Positions 1-10,240 of a stretch of DNA of 64,000 bases are shown here, piece after piece. The number at the start of each line of letters is the position of its first letter. Position 1 is the first letter of the stretch. The notes below the pieces were generated by a model. That model was not told where the DNA came from. It searched no databases and worked only from the letters and a program-made list of their open reading frames with translations. Location of the stretch: assembly GCA_016182975.1 (NCBI GenBank), contig JACPFJ010000014.1:1-64000 (forward strand). The letters run 5' to 3'. Source of the DNA: Deltaproteobacteria bacterium. Lineage in GTDB: Bacteria > Desulfobacterota > Desulfuromonadia > Geobacterales > Pseudopelobacteraceae. The translations under genes and the position numbers were made by a program.

Positions 1-86
1 ATCAAGGGGGCACTGCGTCATGAATTGAGAAAGAACGGCTCGCCGAGCTGAAAAACAAGCTTCAGCAGATGTCTGACAGCGGGTGA
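1..86 (+). pseudogene. Possible 3' fragment of an upstream gene, frame broken
   Basis: One frame reads IKGALRHE from base 1 and soon stops at 49-51. From base 24 a different frame continues in coding style (IEKERLAELKNKLQQMSDSG) to a stop at 84-86. Joining the two by restoring one base near 24 gives a plausible charged, helical C-terminus. This could be a gene tail disrupted by a single-base deletion, or chance. The family is not recognised and only 86 bases are visible. Confidence 0.2.
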
Positions 87-200
87 CCCCGCTGCTGTCC
101 CCCTCGTCACTTCAAAACGAGGGTTTCCGGATGGACACTATTTAGGCAAATGAGAGCAAATTTCCAACCAGGAAGATGCACCTGACCCAAAAAACCGTCA

Positions 201-331
201 GGGAAACTCTTGGGGACGGGGAAACTCTTGGGGACGTCATTCATATCTCTACATTTGCTATGAATACGGAAATATGAAGGACGTCCCCAAAGATACCCCC
301 CAAAGATACCCCCGTCCCCAAAGATACCCCC
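201..331. repeat. REP-like cluster of nested direct and inverted repeats
   Basis: The unit AAACTCTTGGGGACG occurs twice in tandem (about 203-218 and 221-236). Its reverse-complement counterpart CCCCAAAGATACCCC occurs from 284 to 331. The arms at 227-246 and 272-291 form a hairpin (CTTGGGGACGTCATTCATAT pairing with ATATGAAGGACGTCCCCAAA, nearly perfect). From memory, such GGGGACGTCCTTCAT arms are dispersed in Geobacter-type genomes and resemble REP elements mobilised by IS200-like RAYT transposases. No transposase is visible here. The reading frames across the unit look like by-products of the repeats, so I annotate no gene. Confidence 0.65.
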
Positions 332-421
332 CGAGCCGGAGGTTATGACCTCCATAGTTTCCGGCCTGAGCCGGTTGCTGGCCGGGTTTATGGGAGGGCG
401 CACGCGGGGGGGAATAAGAGG

Positions 422-468
422 GGGTCAAGTCTCAACAATCAACAATGTCAAGTATTGAGACCTGACCC
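422..468. repeat. Inverted repeat GGGTCAAGTCTCAA / TTGAGACCTGACCC
   Basis: Fourteen-base arms at 422-435 and 455-468 match at 13 of 14 positions around a 19-base loop. The arm has the look of a dispersed REP-type palindrome. The rest of 469-600 contains no gene I can support. Confidence 0.55.
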
Positions 469-604
469 TTCTGGCATGACCAAAACTTTTGCAGTTCTCT
501 GAGATAGCTCATAAATCACCGTTGGAATATTGAAAAAGCATAACAAAGCGTAACAGCGGGCAAGCCGCTGTACTCTCGCACGTTGAAAAAATCAGGAGAC
601 CAGC

Positions 605-835
605 TTGAATAAGAACGAAGAGTGGCTAGCTGCCAAGAGAAGGTATAGACTTTCCGATGCACACATCCAAATGGCCAAAGAACTTGGAATGAACCCCAGG
701 AAATTTGGCAGTATCGCCAATCATAAACAGGAGAGGTGGAAGCTGCCGCTACCTGATTTCATCGAAGAGCTTTATTTCAAGAGGTTCAGAAAGGAAAGGC
801 CCGATGGCTATACCTTTATCCAGAGGGGAGCATGA
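605..835 (+). CDS. Small conserved-looking protein of unknown function
   Basis: This 76-residue protein starts at TTG, chosen because AGGAG lies at 593-597 with 7 bases spacing and there is no better ATG. It is basic and aromatic-rich (EWLAAKRRYRLSDAHI, then MAKELGMNPRKFGSI), with helical character that could contact nucleic acid. It ends 4 bases before the SEC-C gene, so the two are probably co-transcribed. I recognise no catalytic motif or named family, and the function is unknown. Confidence 0.6.
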   Translation: MNKNEEWLAAKRRYRLSDAHIQMAKELGMNPRKFGSIANHKQERWKLPLPDFIEELYFKRFRKERPDGYTFIQRGA

Positions 836-839
836 CACC

Positions 840-1709
840 ATGGTTTTTTCCCGCGACGAACAATCGCAATCAATAATCGCCGGCATACTCGACGGCCAAA
901 ATGCAGAACGGTATGAATGCGCGTTGTCGGCCTGCGCCAGTCCGGTTTGCGGGTGCCGGGTCATCTACCTGGACCTTACGCGAATTGACGCCGGAGACAA
1001 TGACCCCCAATGTCCTCCCAGACATGTGAAGATCAATCTTGCGGACAATTCACTTGATTCCAACTACACAAAAAAGCTGCCGCGTGAAGAACTCCGGTTT
1101 GCCGAACTGTTTCTCGACAGCCTGACCGAGGACGATTTTGATTTCTTATTCAAAAAACATTATGAAATCAAACATCTTCTTACTAAGGCGGCAAAGCCGG
1201 ATGAGATAGACGCTCATTTCGATTACAAGGAAATCGAGCGGGACGGCATGATGTCGGGTTACAATGAAGTGCTCCCCTTTGCCGACCGGCTGCATGTGAC
1301 CGTGGCAGGGAAAAAATGCATGGTTGTTGATCAGTACTGTCTCCTCCCGAAATGTTCCTGCACCGACACGAACCTCACCCTTGTTCACTTTGATCAGGTC
1401 ACCCGCAAAGGAGAAGAGATTTGTTACGTGGAAATAAACTACAAGAAAAGGGTCTGGAAGTTGCTCGCGGACAGCCCTGTCCAGTTAGCCACGGACACTC
1501 TGCGCACCGCCACGGAGAAAGAGATTCCCGGTTTTTACGATATCCTCTACAAACGGCATGTACGGCTAAAGGCAATTTATGCCTTCTGCAAAAAGAAGCA
1601 TTTCGCCGCCAAGCAGCCGCTCATCATGCCAAAGGTCTCCAGGAACGATCCATGTCCATGCGGAAGCGGGAAGAAGTTCAAGAAGTGCTGTGCCAATCCG
1701 CAAATATGA
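840..1709 (+). CDS. SEC-C zinc-motif protein of unknown function
   Basis: The protein is 289 residues from the ATG at 840, which follows a GGGAG-type ribosome site. The last 20 residues are a clear SEC-C motif (NDPCPCGSGKKFKKCC), the small zinc-binding module first seen at the C-terminus of SecA and often attached to unrelated proteins. The N-terminal part has a Cys-rich patch (CALSACASPVCGC, about residues 28-40), and CLLPKCSC lies near the middle. The remaining 270 residues match nothing I know. It follows the 76-residue gene by 4 bases, and the pair probably acts together. Only the SEC-C tail is certain. Confidence 0.7.
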   Translation: MVFSRDEQSQSIIAGILDGQNAERYECALSACASPVCGCRVIYLDLTRIDAGDNDPQCPPRHVKINLADNSLDSNYTKKLPREELRFAELFLDSLTEDDFDFLFKKHYEIKHLLTKAAKPDEIDAHFDYKEIERDGMMSGYNEVLPFADRLHVTVAGKKCMVVDQYCLLPKCSCTDTNLTLVHFDQVTRKGEEICYVEINYKKRVWKLLADSPVQLATDTLRTATEKEIPGFYDILYKRHVRLKAIYAFCKKKHFAAKQPLIMPKVSRNDPCPCGSGKKFKKCCANPQI

Positions 1710-1749
1710 CCATTGCACCCCTTCGGGGATGTCCAACGAAAGAACAACC

Positions 1750-2930
<1,181 letters not shown>

Positions 2931-2934
<4 letters not shown>

Positions 2935-4229
2935 GGATTTCCACCCTGAGCATCGGCGACGAACTGATCTGCGGCGAGGTCATTGATACGAACGCCGCGC
3001 ACATCGCGAAATCCCTTCTGGAACGCGGCCTGCGCGTGCGGCGCCATATGACCGTGGGAGATGTGGAAACGGACATCGCCGCCGCCCTGAACGAGCTGGC
3101 GCCGCAGAACGACGCCCTGATCGTGACCGGCGGGCTGGGACCCACCGTGGATGACGTGACCGCCATGGCCGCCGCCCGTGCGACCGGCCTGCCTCTCGTT
3201 GTCAACGAGGAGGCCAGGGAGCATCTCCACCGTTTCCTCGCCGAACGGGGGACGCTCGCCGGCGGTCCCCCCTCCGACAAACAGGCCATGATCCCCGCCG
3301 AAGCCGCCATAATTCCCAACCGGGTCGGAACCGCCAGTGGTTTTCGGGTCAGCCACGAGGGGTGCCTCGTATTCTTCCTTCCCGGCGTGCCGGTGGAGAT
3401 GAAGCCGATGCTCGGCGAGACGGTGCTCCCTTGCCTTCTGGAGAGGCTCACGCTCAAGCGGAGCGTGCTCAGCGCATACCTGAACCTCTTCGGTCTCTCC
3501 GAGCCGCAAACGGACAGACTGCTGGACGGTGTTGCCGATGAGCGCCGGGGGGTACGGATGAGCATCTGCGTGACGTTCCCCTGGATCAGGGTCACGCTGC
3601 GGGCCGAGGCGGATACGGAGGCGGTCGCCAGGGCCTCTCTCCATGAGGCGCTCGATCTCGCGCGGGAACGGCTCGGCGGTTACGTCTTCTCCGAGGGTAC
3701 GGAGTGCATGGACGAGGTGGTGGCGGGACTCTTCCGGCAGCGGGGAATGACCCTGGCCCTGGCGGAGTCGTGCACCGGCGGGATGATCGCCCGGCGGATC
3801 ACCGACGTTCCGGGGAGCTCGGCCTACTTCCTGGAGGGTCTGGTGACCTACAGCAACAGCGCCAAGACCCGCCTGCTGGGGGTGCCGGCCGAACTCATCG
3901 AGACGAAGGGGGCGGTCAGCGCCGAGGTAGCCGCGGCCATGGCCGCGGGGGTGCGCGCCGCCGCGGGGAGCGACCTGGGGCTGGCGGTGACCGGCATCGC
4001 CGGGCCGGACGGCGGCAGCGCGGAGAAGCCGGTGGGGACGGTCTTCATCTCACTGGCCGCCCCGGACGGCTGCCGGACCGAACGTTTCCGCTTCGGCGGC
4101 AGCCGCAGCGAGGTACGCATCATCACCGCCTGGACGGCTATGGATTGGCTGCGAAGATACCTGGGATCGGTCGGATCCGACCGATCCGACCGATCCGACC
4201 GAACAGCAACCGAAAAAACCTTGCTGTAA
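2931..4229 (+). CDS. cinA: CinA-like protein: MoCF-binding domain plus PncC-type amidase
   Basis: The 432-residue protein has two domains. Residues 1-170 form a molybdopterin-binding-like fold ([19 protein letters not shown], then [12 protein letters not shown]). The C-terminal 160 residues are a nicotinamide-mononucleotide deamidase-like (PncC) domain with [17 protein letters not shown] and [11 protein letters not shown]. The family recycles NMN to NaMN and carries the historical competence-damage name. cinA directly before recA is a common bacterial order. The tail is odd: the last 20 or so residues include [10 protein letters not shown], encoded by 9-bp tandem repeats that extend the protein beyond the PncC domain. 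Confidence 0.92.
4166..4202. repeat. 20-bp palindrome running into 9-bp tandem repeats in the cinA tail
   Basis: ATCGGTCGGATCCGACCGAT (4166-4185) is a perfect palindrome. TCCGACCGA is repeated three times without interruption at 4176-4202. Because the unit is 9 bases, the cinA frame is kept and Ser-Asp-Arg is repeated. It lies 27 bases before the cinA stop and about 95 bases upstream of recA. Confidence 0.8.
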
Positions 4230-4297
4230 AACCGCCGGATATGGTACTTTTGTGCCCCCTAATCCCCACATTCCACCCATTCAGGAGACAGACCCAC

Positions 4298-5338
4298 ATG
4301 CAGGAAAAAAGCAACACGCAGGAGAGGAACAAGGCGATCGACCTTGCCCTGAGCCAGATCGAGAAGCAGTTCGGCAAGGGCGCCATCATGCGCCTGGGCA
4401 ATGACGAGGCCCTTCCGGGCGTGGACGCCATCTCCACAGGTTCCATCTCCCTGGACATGGCGCTGGGGGTGGGTGGGGTGCCGCGCGGCAGGATCGTGGA
4501 GATCTACGGCCCGGAATCGTCCGGCAAGACCACCCTGGCGCTGCACATCGTGGCCGAGGCCATGAAACTGGGCGGCATCGCCGCCTTCGTGGACGCGGAG
4601 CACGCCCTGGATATCGGCTATGCCCGCAAGCTGGGGGTCAAGACCGACGACCTCCTGGTCTCCCAGCCGGATACCGGCGAACAGGCCCTGGAGATCGCCG
4701 AGACCCTGGTGCGCAGCGGCGCCATCGACGTGCTGGTGGTGGATTCCGTGGCCGCCCTGGTCCCCAAGGCGGAGATCGAGGGGGAGATGGGTGACTCCCA
4801 CATGGGGTTGCAGGCGCGGCTGATGTCCCAGGCCCTGCGCAAGCTGACCGGCATCATCAGCAAGTCCAACTGCTGCGTGATCTTCATCAACCAGATCCGC
4901 ATGAAGATCGGCGTCATGTTCGGCAACACCGAGACCACCACCGGCGGCAACGCCCTCAAATTCTACGCCTCGGTGCGCATGGACATCCGCAAGATCGCCA
5001 CCCTCAAGCAGGGTGACAACGTGATCGGCTCCCGCACCAGGGTCAAGGTGGTCAAGAACAAGGTCGCGCCCCCCTTCAAGGAGGTCGAGTTCGACATCCT
5101 CTACGGCGAGGGTATCTCCCGCACCGGTGACGTGCTCGACCTGGCCGTGGACAAGGGGATCGTCGACAAGAGCGGCGCCTGGTTCTCCTACGGCAAGGAG
5201 CGCATCGGCCAGGGTCGCGAGAATTCCCGCACCTGGCTGACCGAGCACCCCGAAACCCTGGCCGAGATCGAGGGCAAGCTCATGGATCTGCTCAAGGCGC
5301 CTGCTGCCGGCAAGGCAGCCGGAGCCGCCAAGGCGTAA
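4298..5338 (+). CDS. recA: Recombinase RecA
   Basis: RecA forms filaments on single-stranded DNA, drives strand exchange and triggers LexA self-cleavage. The 346-residue length is standard. The Walker A motif GPESSGKTT lies near residues 71-79, and [44 protein letters not shown] and [19 protein letters not shown] are all intact. The ATG at 4298 follows AGGAG at 4282-4286. The gene stands after cinA and is followed by pilT after 12 bases. I see no clear SOS box of the E. coli type upstream. Confidence 0.98.
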   Translation: MQEKSNTQERNKAIDLALSQIEKQFGKGAIMRLGNDEALPGVDAISTGSISLDMALGVGGVPRGRIVEIYGPESSGKTTLALHIVAEAMKLGGIAAFVDAEHALDIGYARKLGVKTDDLLVSQPDTGEQALEIAETLVRSGAIDVLVVDSVAALVPKAEIEGEMGDSHMGLQARLMSQALRKLTGIISKSNCCVIFINQIRMKIGVMFGNTETTTGGNALKFYASVRMDIRKIATLKQGDNVIGSRTRVKVVKNKVAPPFKEVEFDILYGEGISRTGDVLDLAVDKGIVDKSGAWFSYGKERIGQGRENSRTWLTEHPETLAEIEGKLMDLLKAPAAGKAAGAAKA

Positions 5339-5350
5339 CCGGAGGAAACC

Positions 5351-6485
<1,135 letters not shown>

Positions 6486-6505
<20 letters not shown>

Positions 6506-6959
6506 ACCCGACGCCTCGCAGGCCTACGGCTGCGCCCTGAAGCTCCTTGCCGGCCGCGATTACACGGCGCGGAAGCTGGGGGAAAAGCTCCGCTCCAGGG
6601 GGTACGCCGAGGCGGATAGCGAGACCGTCGTGCTGCGGCTGACAACGGAAGGGTGGCTCAACGACCGCCGCTTCGCCGAGCGCTTTGCCGATTCGGCCCT
6701 TGCCACGGGGCGTTTCTTCGGCCCGCGCCTCAGGCTGGAGCTGCGCCGCAGGGGTGTTCCGGATGAGCTCATCGGCGAGGTTCTGGGACGGATTCACGAT
6801 GAGCACGAGGAGTGCGGCGAGGTGCGCTCTCTGCTGGAACGGCGCTTTCCCGATTTTTCCTTTGCAGCGGCCGACGACAGGGAGAAGCGCAGGGTGATCG
6901 GGTTCCTGCAGCGGCGCGGATTCGGGCTGGGTTCCATCTATGATGCTATGCGCGATTAA
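6486..6959 (+). CDS. recX: Regulatory protein RecX
   Basis: RecX binds RecA filaments and limits RecA activity. The product is 157 residues from the TTG at 6486, chosen because it gives the usual family length and has a GGAG-like ribosome site. It overlaps pilT by 20 bases. The sequence shows three-helix repeats with YGCALKLLAGRDYTARKLGEKL, EGWLNDRRFAERF and RRGVPDELI, all typical of the family. Being downstream of recA, here with pilT between them, supports the call and suggests co-transcription. Confidence 0.9.
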
Positions 6960-6970
6960 TGGGGGAGTCA

Positions 6971-8182
6971 ATGGCACCTCGGGAAGAAAGACCGGTGAAA
7001 TACCGCAGCTTGCAGCTTGTCGGCTGCCTGATCGTATTCATGTGTCTTTCCACGGATCTCTTTGCCGCGGGGCAGACACCGGTGACCGTCGAGGTAGAGG
7101 GCTATGCCGCCATTGTTGGGGGAAGGAAGGATGCCGCCCGCGAAGGCGCCCTGAATAACGCCTTCCGCCGCGCCATCGAGCAGGTGCTCGGTGTGATGGT
7201 CAACTCGAAGACGGTGGTACAGAATTCCGAGCTGATCAACGACAAGATCCTTTCGAAAAGCAGTGGGTTCATCAAGACATACAGGATCACCGGCGAATCC
7301 TTCGATGCCGACAGCTGCCGTGTCGGCGTCAGGGCCATCGTTTCCACGGTCCGCCTGGAGAAGGGGCTGAACGACGTCGGCCTGTTATCCAAAAAACTGG
7401 GCAAGCCGCGTATAGCCGTGATCATGACCGAGCAGAACATCGGCAACGATTCCCCCTCTTCCACCCTGGCGGCCTCCACGGTGGACGCCTCGATTGCCGC
7501 ATCGGTCATCCACGATGTTTTCGCAAAGAAGGGGTACAACCTGGTGGACAGGGAAACGCTGGTCGCCCTGGCCAGGAATGAAGGGACGCTTTCCACCGCC
7601 GACGCCATGCAGCCGCTCGACGCAGCCATTCAGGTGGCGGCGGGAGGGGGCGCCGAGGTCGTCATCATCGGCCAGGCCGTTGCCAAGGCCGGCGCGGCGG
7701 CGCTCTCCGGGACAAACATGCGCGCCTCACAGGCAAACGTCACCGCCCGGGCGGTGGACGCCGACACCGGTCAACTCATCACCTCGTGCGCGGCGACAGC
7801 CAACGCCGTTCACGTCAATCCGACCGCCGGCGGCGCCCAGGCGATCAAAAAGGCGGCGCAGGAACTGGCCGACACACTGAACCGCCAGATCGTGGCCAAG
7901 TGGAGCCGCAAGGTTGCCGGGACACGCACCGCCAGGGTCGTCGTCAAGGGGATCGAGTTCTGCGACATCTCCAAACTGCGCGACCTGATGCGGGAACGTC
8001 TCAACCACGTGGAAGAGACCGTGGAACGCGGCTACAAGGACGGTACCCTCAGCCTCGATGCCGAGATCAACGGTTCGCCGCGGGAACTCGCCGAGGAGAT
8101 TACGAACAGCGGGTTGAACGGCTTTAAATGCAAGGTGCTGTCCTATACCGGCAACACGCTGAATCTGCAATTACTCAAGTAG
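6971..8182 (+). CDS. Exported FlgT-like protein
   Basis: The 403-residue product starts at the ATG at 6971, selected because GGGGAG at 6962-6967 precedes it closely. An ATG 12 bases earlier lacks a site. A signal peptide is visible (VGCLIVFMCLSTDLFAAG). The next 120 residues (VEVEGYAAIVGGRKDAAREGALNNA, split by family as a FlgT N-terminal/LPP20-like fold) resemble the flagellar assembly protein T N-domain. The middle (KPRIAVIMTEQN, then FAKKGYNLVDRETL) looks like the TolB/CsgG-like nucleotide-fold domain of FlgT. No flagellar genes are nearby. The following genes are also exported, suggesting an envelope complex. Confidence 0.7.
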   Translation: MAPREERPVKYRSLQLVGCLIVFMCLSTDLFAAGQTPVTVEVEGYAAIVGGRKDAAREGALNNAFRRAIEQVLGVMVNSKTVVQNSELINDKILSKSSGFIKTYRITGESFDADSCRVGVRAIVSTVRLEKGLNDVGLLSKKLGKPRIAVIMTEQNIGNDSPSSTLAASTVDASIAASVIHDVFAKKGYNLVDRETLVALARNEGTLSTADAMQPLDAAIQVAAGGGAEVVIIGQAVAKAGAAALSGTNMRASQANVTARAVDADTGQLITSCAATANAVHVNPTAGGAQAIKKAAQELADTLNRQIVAKWSRKVAGTRTARVVVKGIEFCDISKLRDLMRERLNHVEETVERGYKDGTLSLDAEINGSPRELAEEITNSGLNGFKCKVLSYTGNTLNLQLLK

Positions 8183-8199
8183 CCAGAGGAGGTAATTTT

Positions 8200-10194
8200 A
8201 TGCTCAGACGGGACCTTCTGTTAGCCGGCATTGCCGCGTGCGTGATCGCCGGGTGCGCAACGGCCGGCAAAGAGAGTTTCGATATCGCCAGGGAGCTGGA
8301 GAAACAGCAGCGCTTCGAGGATGCCCTCCCCATGTACGAGGACGCCATTGCCAAGGACGCCTCGAACCCGGAATACAGGGGGGCGCTTAACGGCATCCGC
8401 GCGCGTCTTGCGCGTCAGTTGCTCGCAAGCGCCCGTGAACAGCTCGACACCTCCCCCCTGAAGCATGACAACCTCCGTAACGCCCAGGGGTATGTGGACA
8501 AGGCCCTGAAGGTAGATCGCGACAATGTCGAGGCCCGCACCATGGCGGATTCGCTCAAGGGGCAACTGGATGCGATGGCGAAGAAGGCTGAGACCTCCTA
8601 TGCCGCGGCCGTGAAGGCCCTGGAGGCAAGGGAGTGGCTGGTCGCCCTGGAGAGATTCAGGGAGATCCGCCCCTATTATCCCAGCTACCTGGACCTGGGT
8701 GTCAAGATCGCAACCACGGAGAATGCCGCAATCGCATTTTTCCTGAAGGAGGCGGACAGGCACAAGGCCAGTGACGATGTCGACGCCCTTATCAGGAGCC
8801 TCGAAGCCGCCCTGGCCGTCCAACCCGGAAATCAGCAGATCGCTGCGGTGCTCAAGGATGTCAGGAACAAAAATACCGCTGTCGTGAACATCGAAAAGGC
8901 GGAGAAGTCCGCCGTCGAGAACAGGTGGGACCGGGTGCGCTTTTACCTGAAGAAGGCGCAGGGGATGAGCCCGGACAAGGCGCAGGGCGACCGGATCGGG
9001 AAGCTGTACGCCGAGGGGGGGGCGAAACTGCTGGAAAAGGCCTCGGCGGACCTCGACAAAAAGGCGCTCTACAGTGCTTATGTGGATATGATGATCGCCT
9101 TTGATTTCAGCCCGGCGGCCTTCAAGTCCCCCGGCGCCGACGAGTTGCGGAGCCAGTTGATCGCCCAGATGATCGCCAGGGCAGACGAGCTGGATGCGGC
9201 CGGTTACATCGGCCTGGCCCTCTACTGGAGCGAGTGCGCCTACAGGGTCTCCGGCTCGCAGAAGGATGTCTACCAGAAGATCCAGGGGCTAAAGGACAAG
9301 GTCAGGCAGCGGGTCGTCAAGAAGATCGCCATCATGGACTTCAACCCCCCCGCCAGCAATCCGGATGCCGCCAGGCTCGTAACCGACAGCCTGCTTTCCT
9401 ACATGACCAGGAACGCCAGCGGCGACGTGAAGATCCTGGCGCGTGACGTCCTGGGCGCCCTGATCAAGGAGATCGAGCTGGGGCAGGCCGGGCTGTACGA
9501 CATCGAATCCGCCAAGAAATCGGGCAAGCTGAAGGGGACGGACGTCTTTATCTTCGGCAGCCTGCTGCAGTACGCCGTGGAGAAGAACGCCGAGGAAGGG
9601 CAGAAGATGGTGATCGCCAAGGTCGGCATAGACAGGGAGCCGAACCCGCAGTATATCGCCTGGCTGAACGCCAACCCCAAGGCGTCGGACGAGGAGCGGC
9701 GCAATGCCCCACCTCCCTTCATCGAGAAGGACAGGACCGAGACCATCAGGTACAAGGTTGCCACCCACCGCAAGACCGCCAACGTCACCATTTCGTTTCG
9801 GGTGATAGATGTCGAGTCGGGGGAGGTGGTGATCACCAAGACGTTGAAAAGCAGAAAAGAGGCGGTCGGCACCTATTCCGAAGGCGTCGATATCGCCGGA
9901 ATATCCTACCAGAAACTCGATCTTCCCCCCGATTCCGACCTTCTGGAAAGGGCGGTTGACGAAGCCATCGCCGATCTGGGTCATCAGGTGCTCTCGCGTT
10001 TCCAGAACCTGCAGGAAAGCTACCTGAATGCCGCCGAGGTTCTGAAGAAAAAAGGGGAAACCGAGCCGGTCGCAGAGAAATATATGGATGCGGTGGTCAC
10101 CGAGGAGGTCAAGAACATCAAGTCTCCGATCACCGAAAACGCCAGGCGCGAACTCGATCTCCTGATGAAGCGGGTTGAAAACTACCCGACGTAA
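8200..10194 (+). CDS. Large lipoprotein with helical repeats and CsgG-like domain
   Basis: The 664-residue protein starts at the ATG at 8200 after AGAGGAGGT. A lipobox, VIAGC, ends the signal peptide near residue 19. Residues about 30-330 are alanine- and lysine-rich helical segments resembling TPR units (RFEDALPMYEDAIAKDASNP). From about 365 the sequence KKIAIMDFNPPASNPDAARLVTDSLLSYM begins a CsgG/TolB-like domain that includes VFIFGSLLQYAVE. It probably sits on the inner face of the outer membrane and works with the neighbouring exported proteins. Its exact role is unknown. Confidence 0.7.
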   Translation: MLRRDLLLAGIAACVIAGCATAGKESFDIARELEKQQRFEDALPMYEDAIAKDASNPEYRGALNGIRARLARQLLASAREQLDTSPLKHDNLRNAQGYVDKALKVDRDNVEARTMADSLKGQLDAMAKKAETSYAAAVKALEAREWLVALERFREIRPYYPSYLDLGVKIATTENAAIAFFLKEADRHKASDDVDALIRSLEAALAVQPGNQQIAAVLKDVRNKNTAVVNIEKAEKSAVENRWDRVRFYLKKAQGMSPDKAQGDRIGKLYAEGGAKLLEKASADLDKKALYSAYVDMMIAFDFSPAAFKSPGADELRSQLIAQMIARADELDAAGYIGLALYWSECAYRVSGSQKDVYQKIQGLKDKVRQRVVKKIAIMDFNPPASNPDAARLVTDSLLSYMTRNASGDVKILARDVLGALIKEIELGQAGLYDIESAKKSGKLKGTDVFIFGSLLQYAVEKNAEEGQKMVIAKVGIDREPNPQYIAWLNANPKASDEERRNAPPPFIEKDRTETIRYKVATHRKTANVTISFRVIDVESGEVVITKTLKSRKEAVGTYSEGVDIAGISYQKLDLPPDSDLLERAVDEAIADLGHQVLSRFQNLQESYLNAAEVLKKKGETEPVAEKYMDAVVTEEVKNIKSPITENARRELDLLMKRVENYPT

Positions 10195-10240
10195 GATTTT
10201 CATGTAATTCCATGATGATTTGCTGTTTGGGGGCGCATTT

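Noticed and set aside
107-403. Minus-strand open frame of 98 codons across the REP-like cluster
   Set aside because: Its sequence is low-complexity (repeated GGIFG and PKSFP) and is produced by the repeats. No ribosome site or family match.
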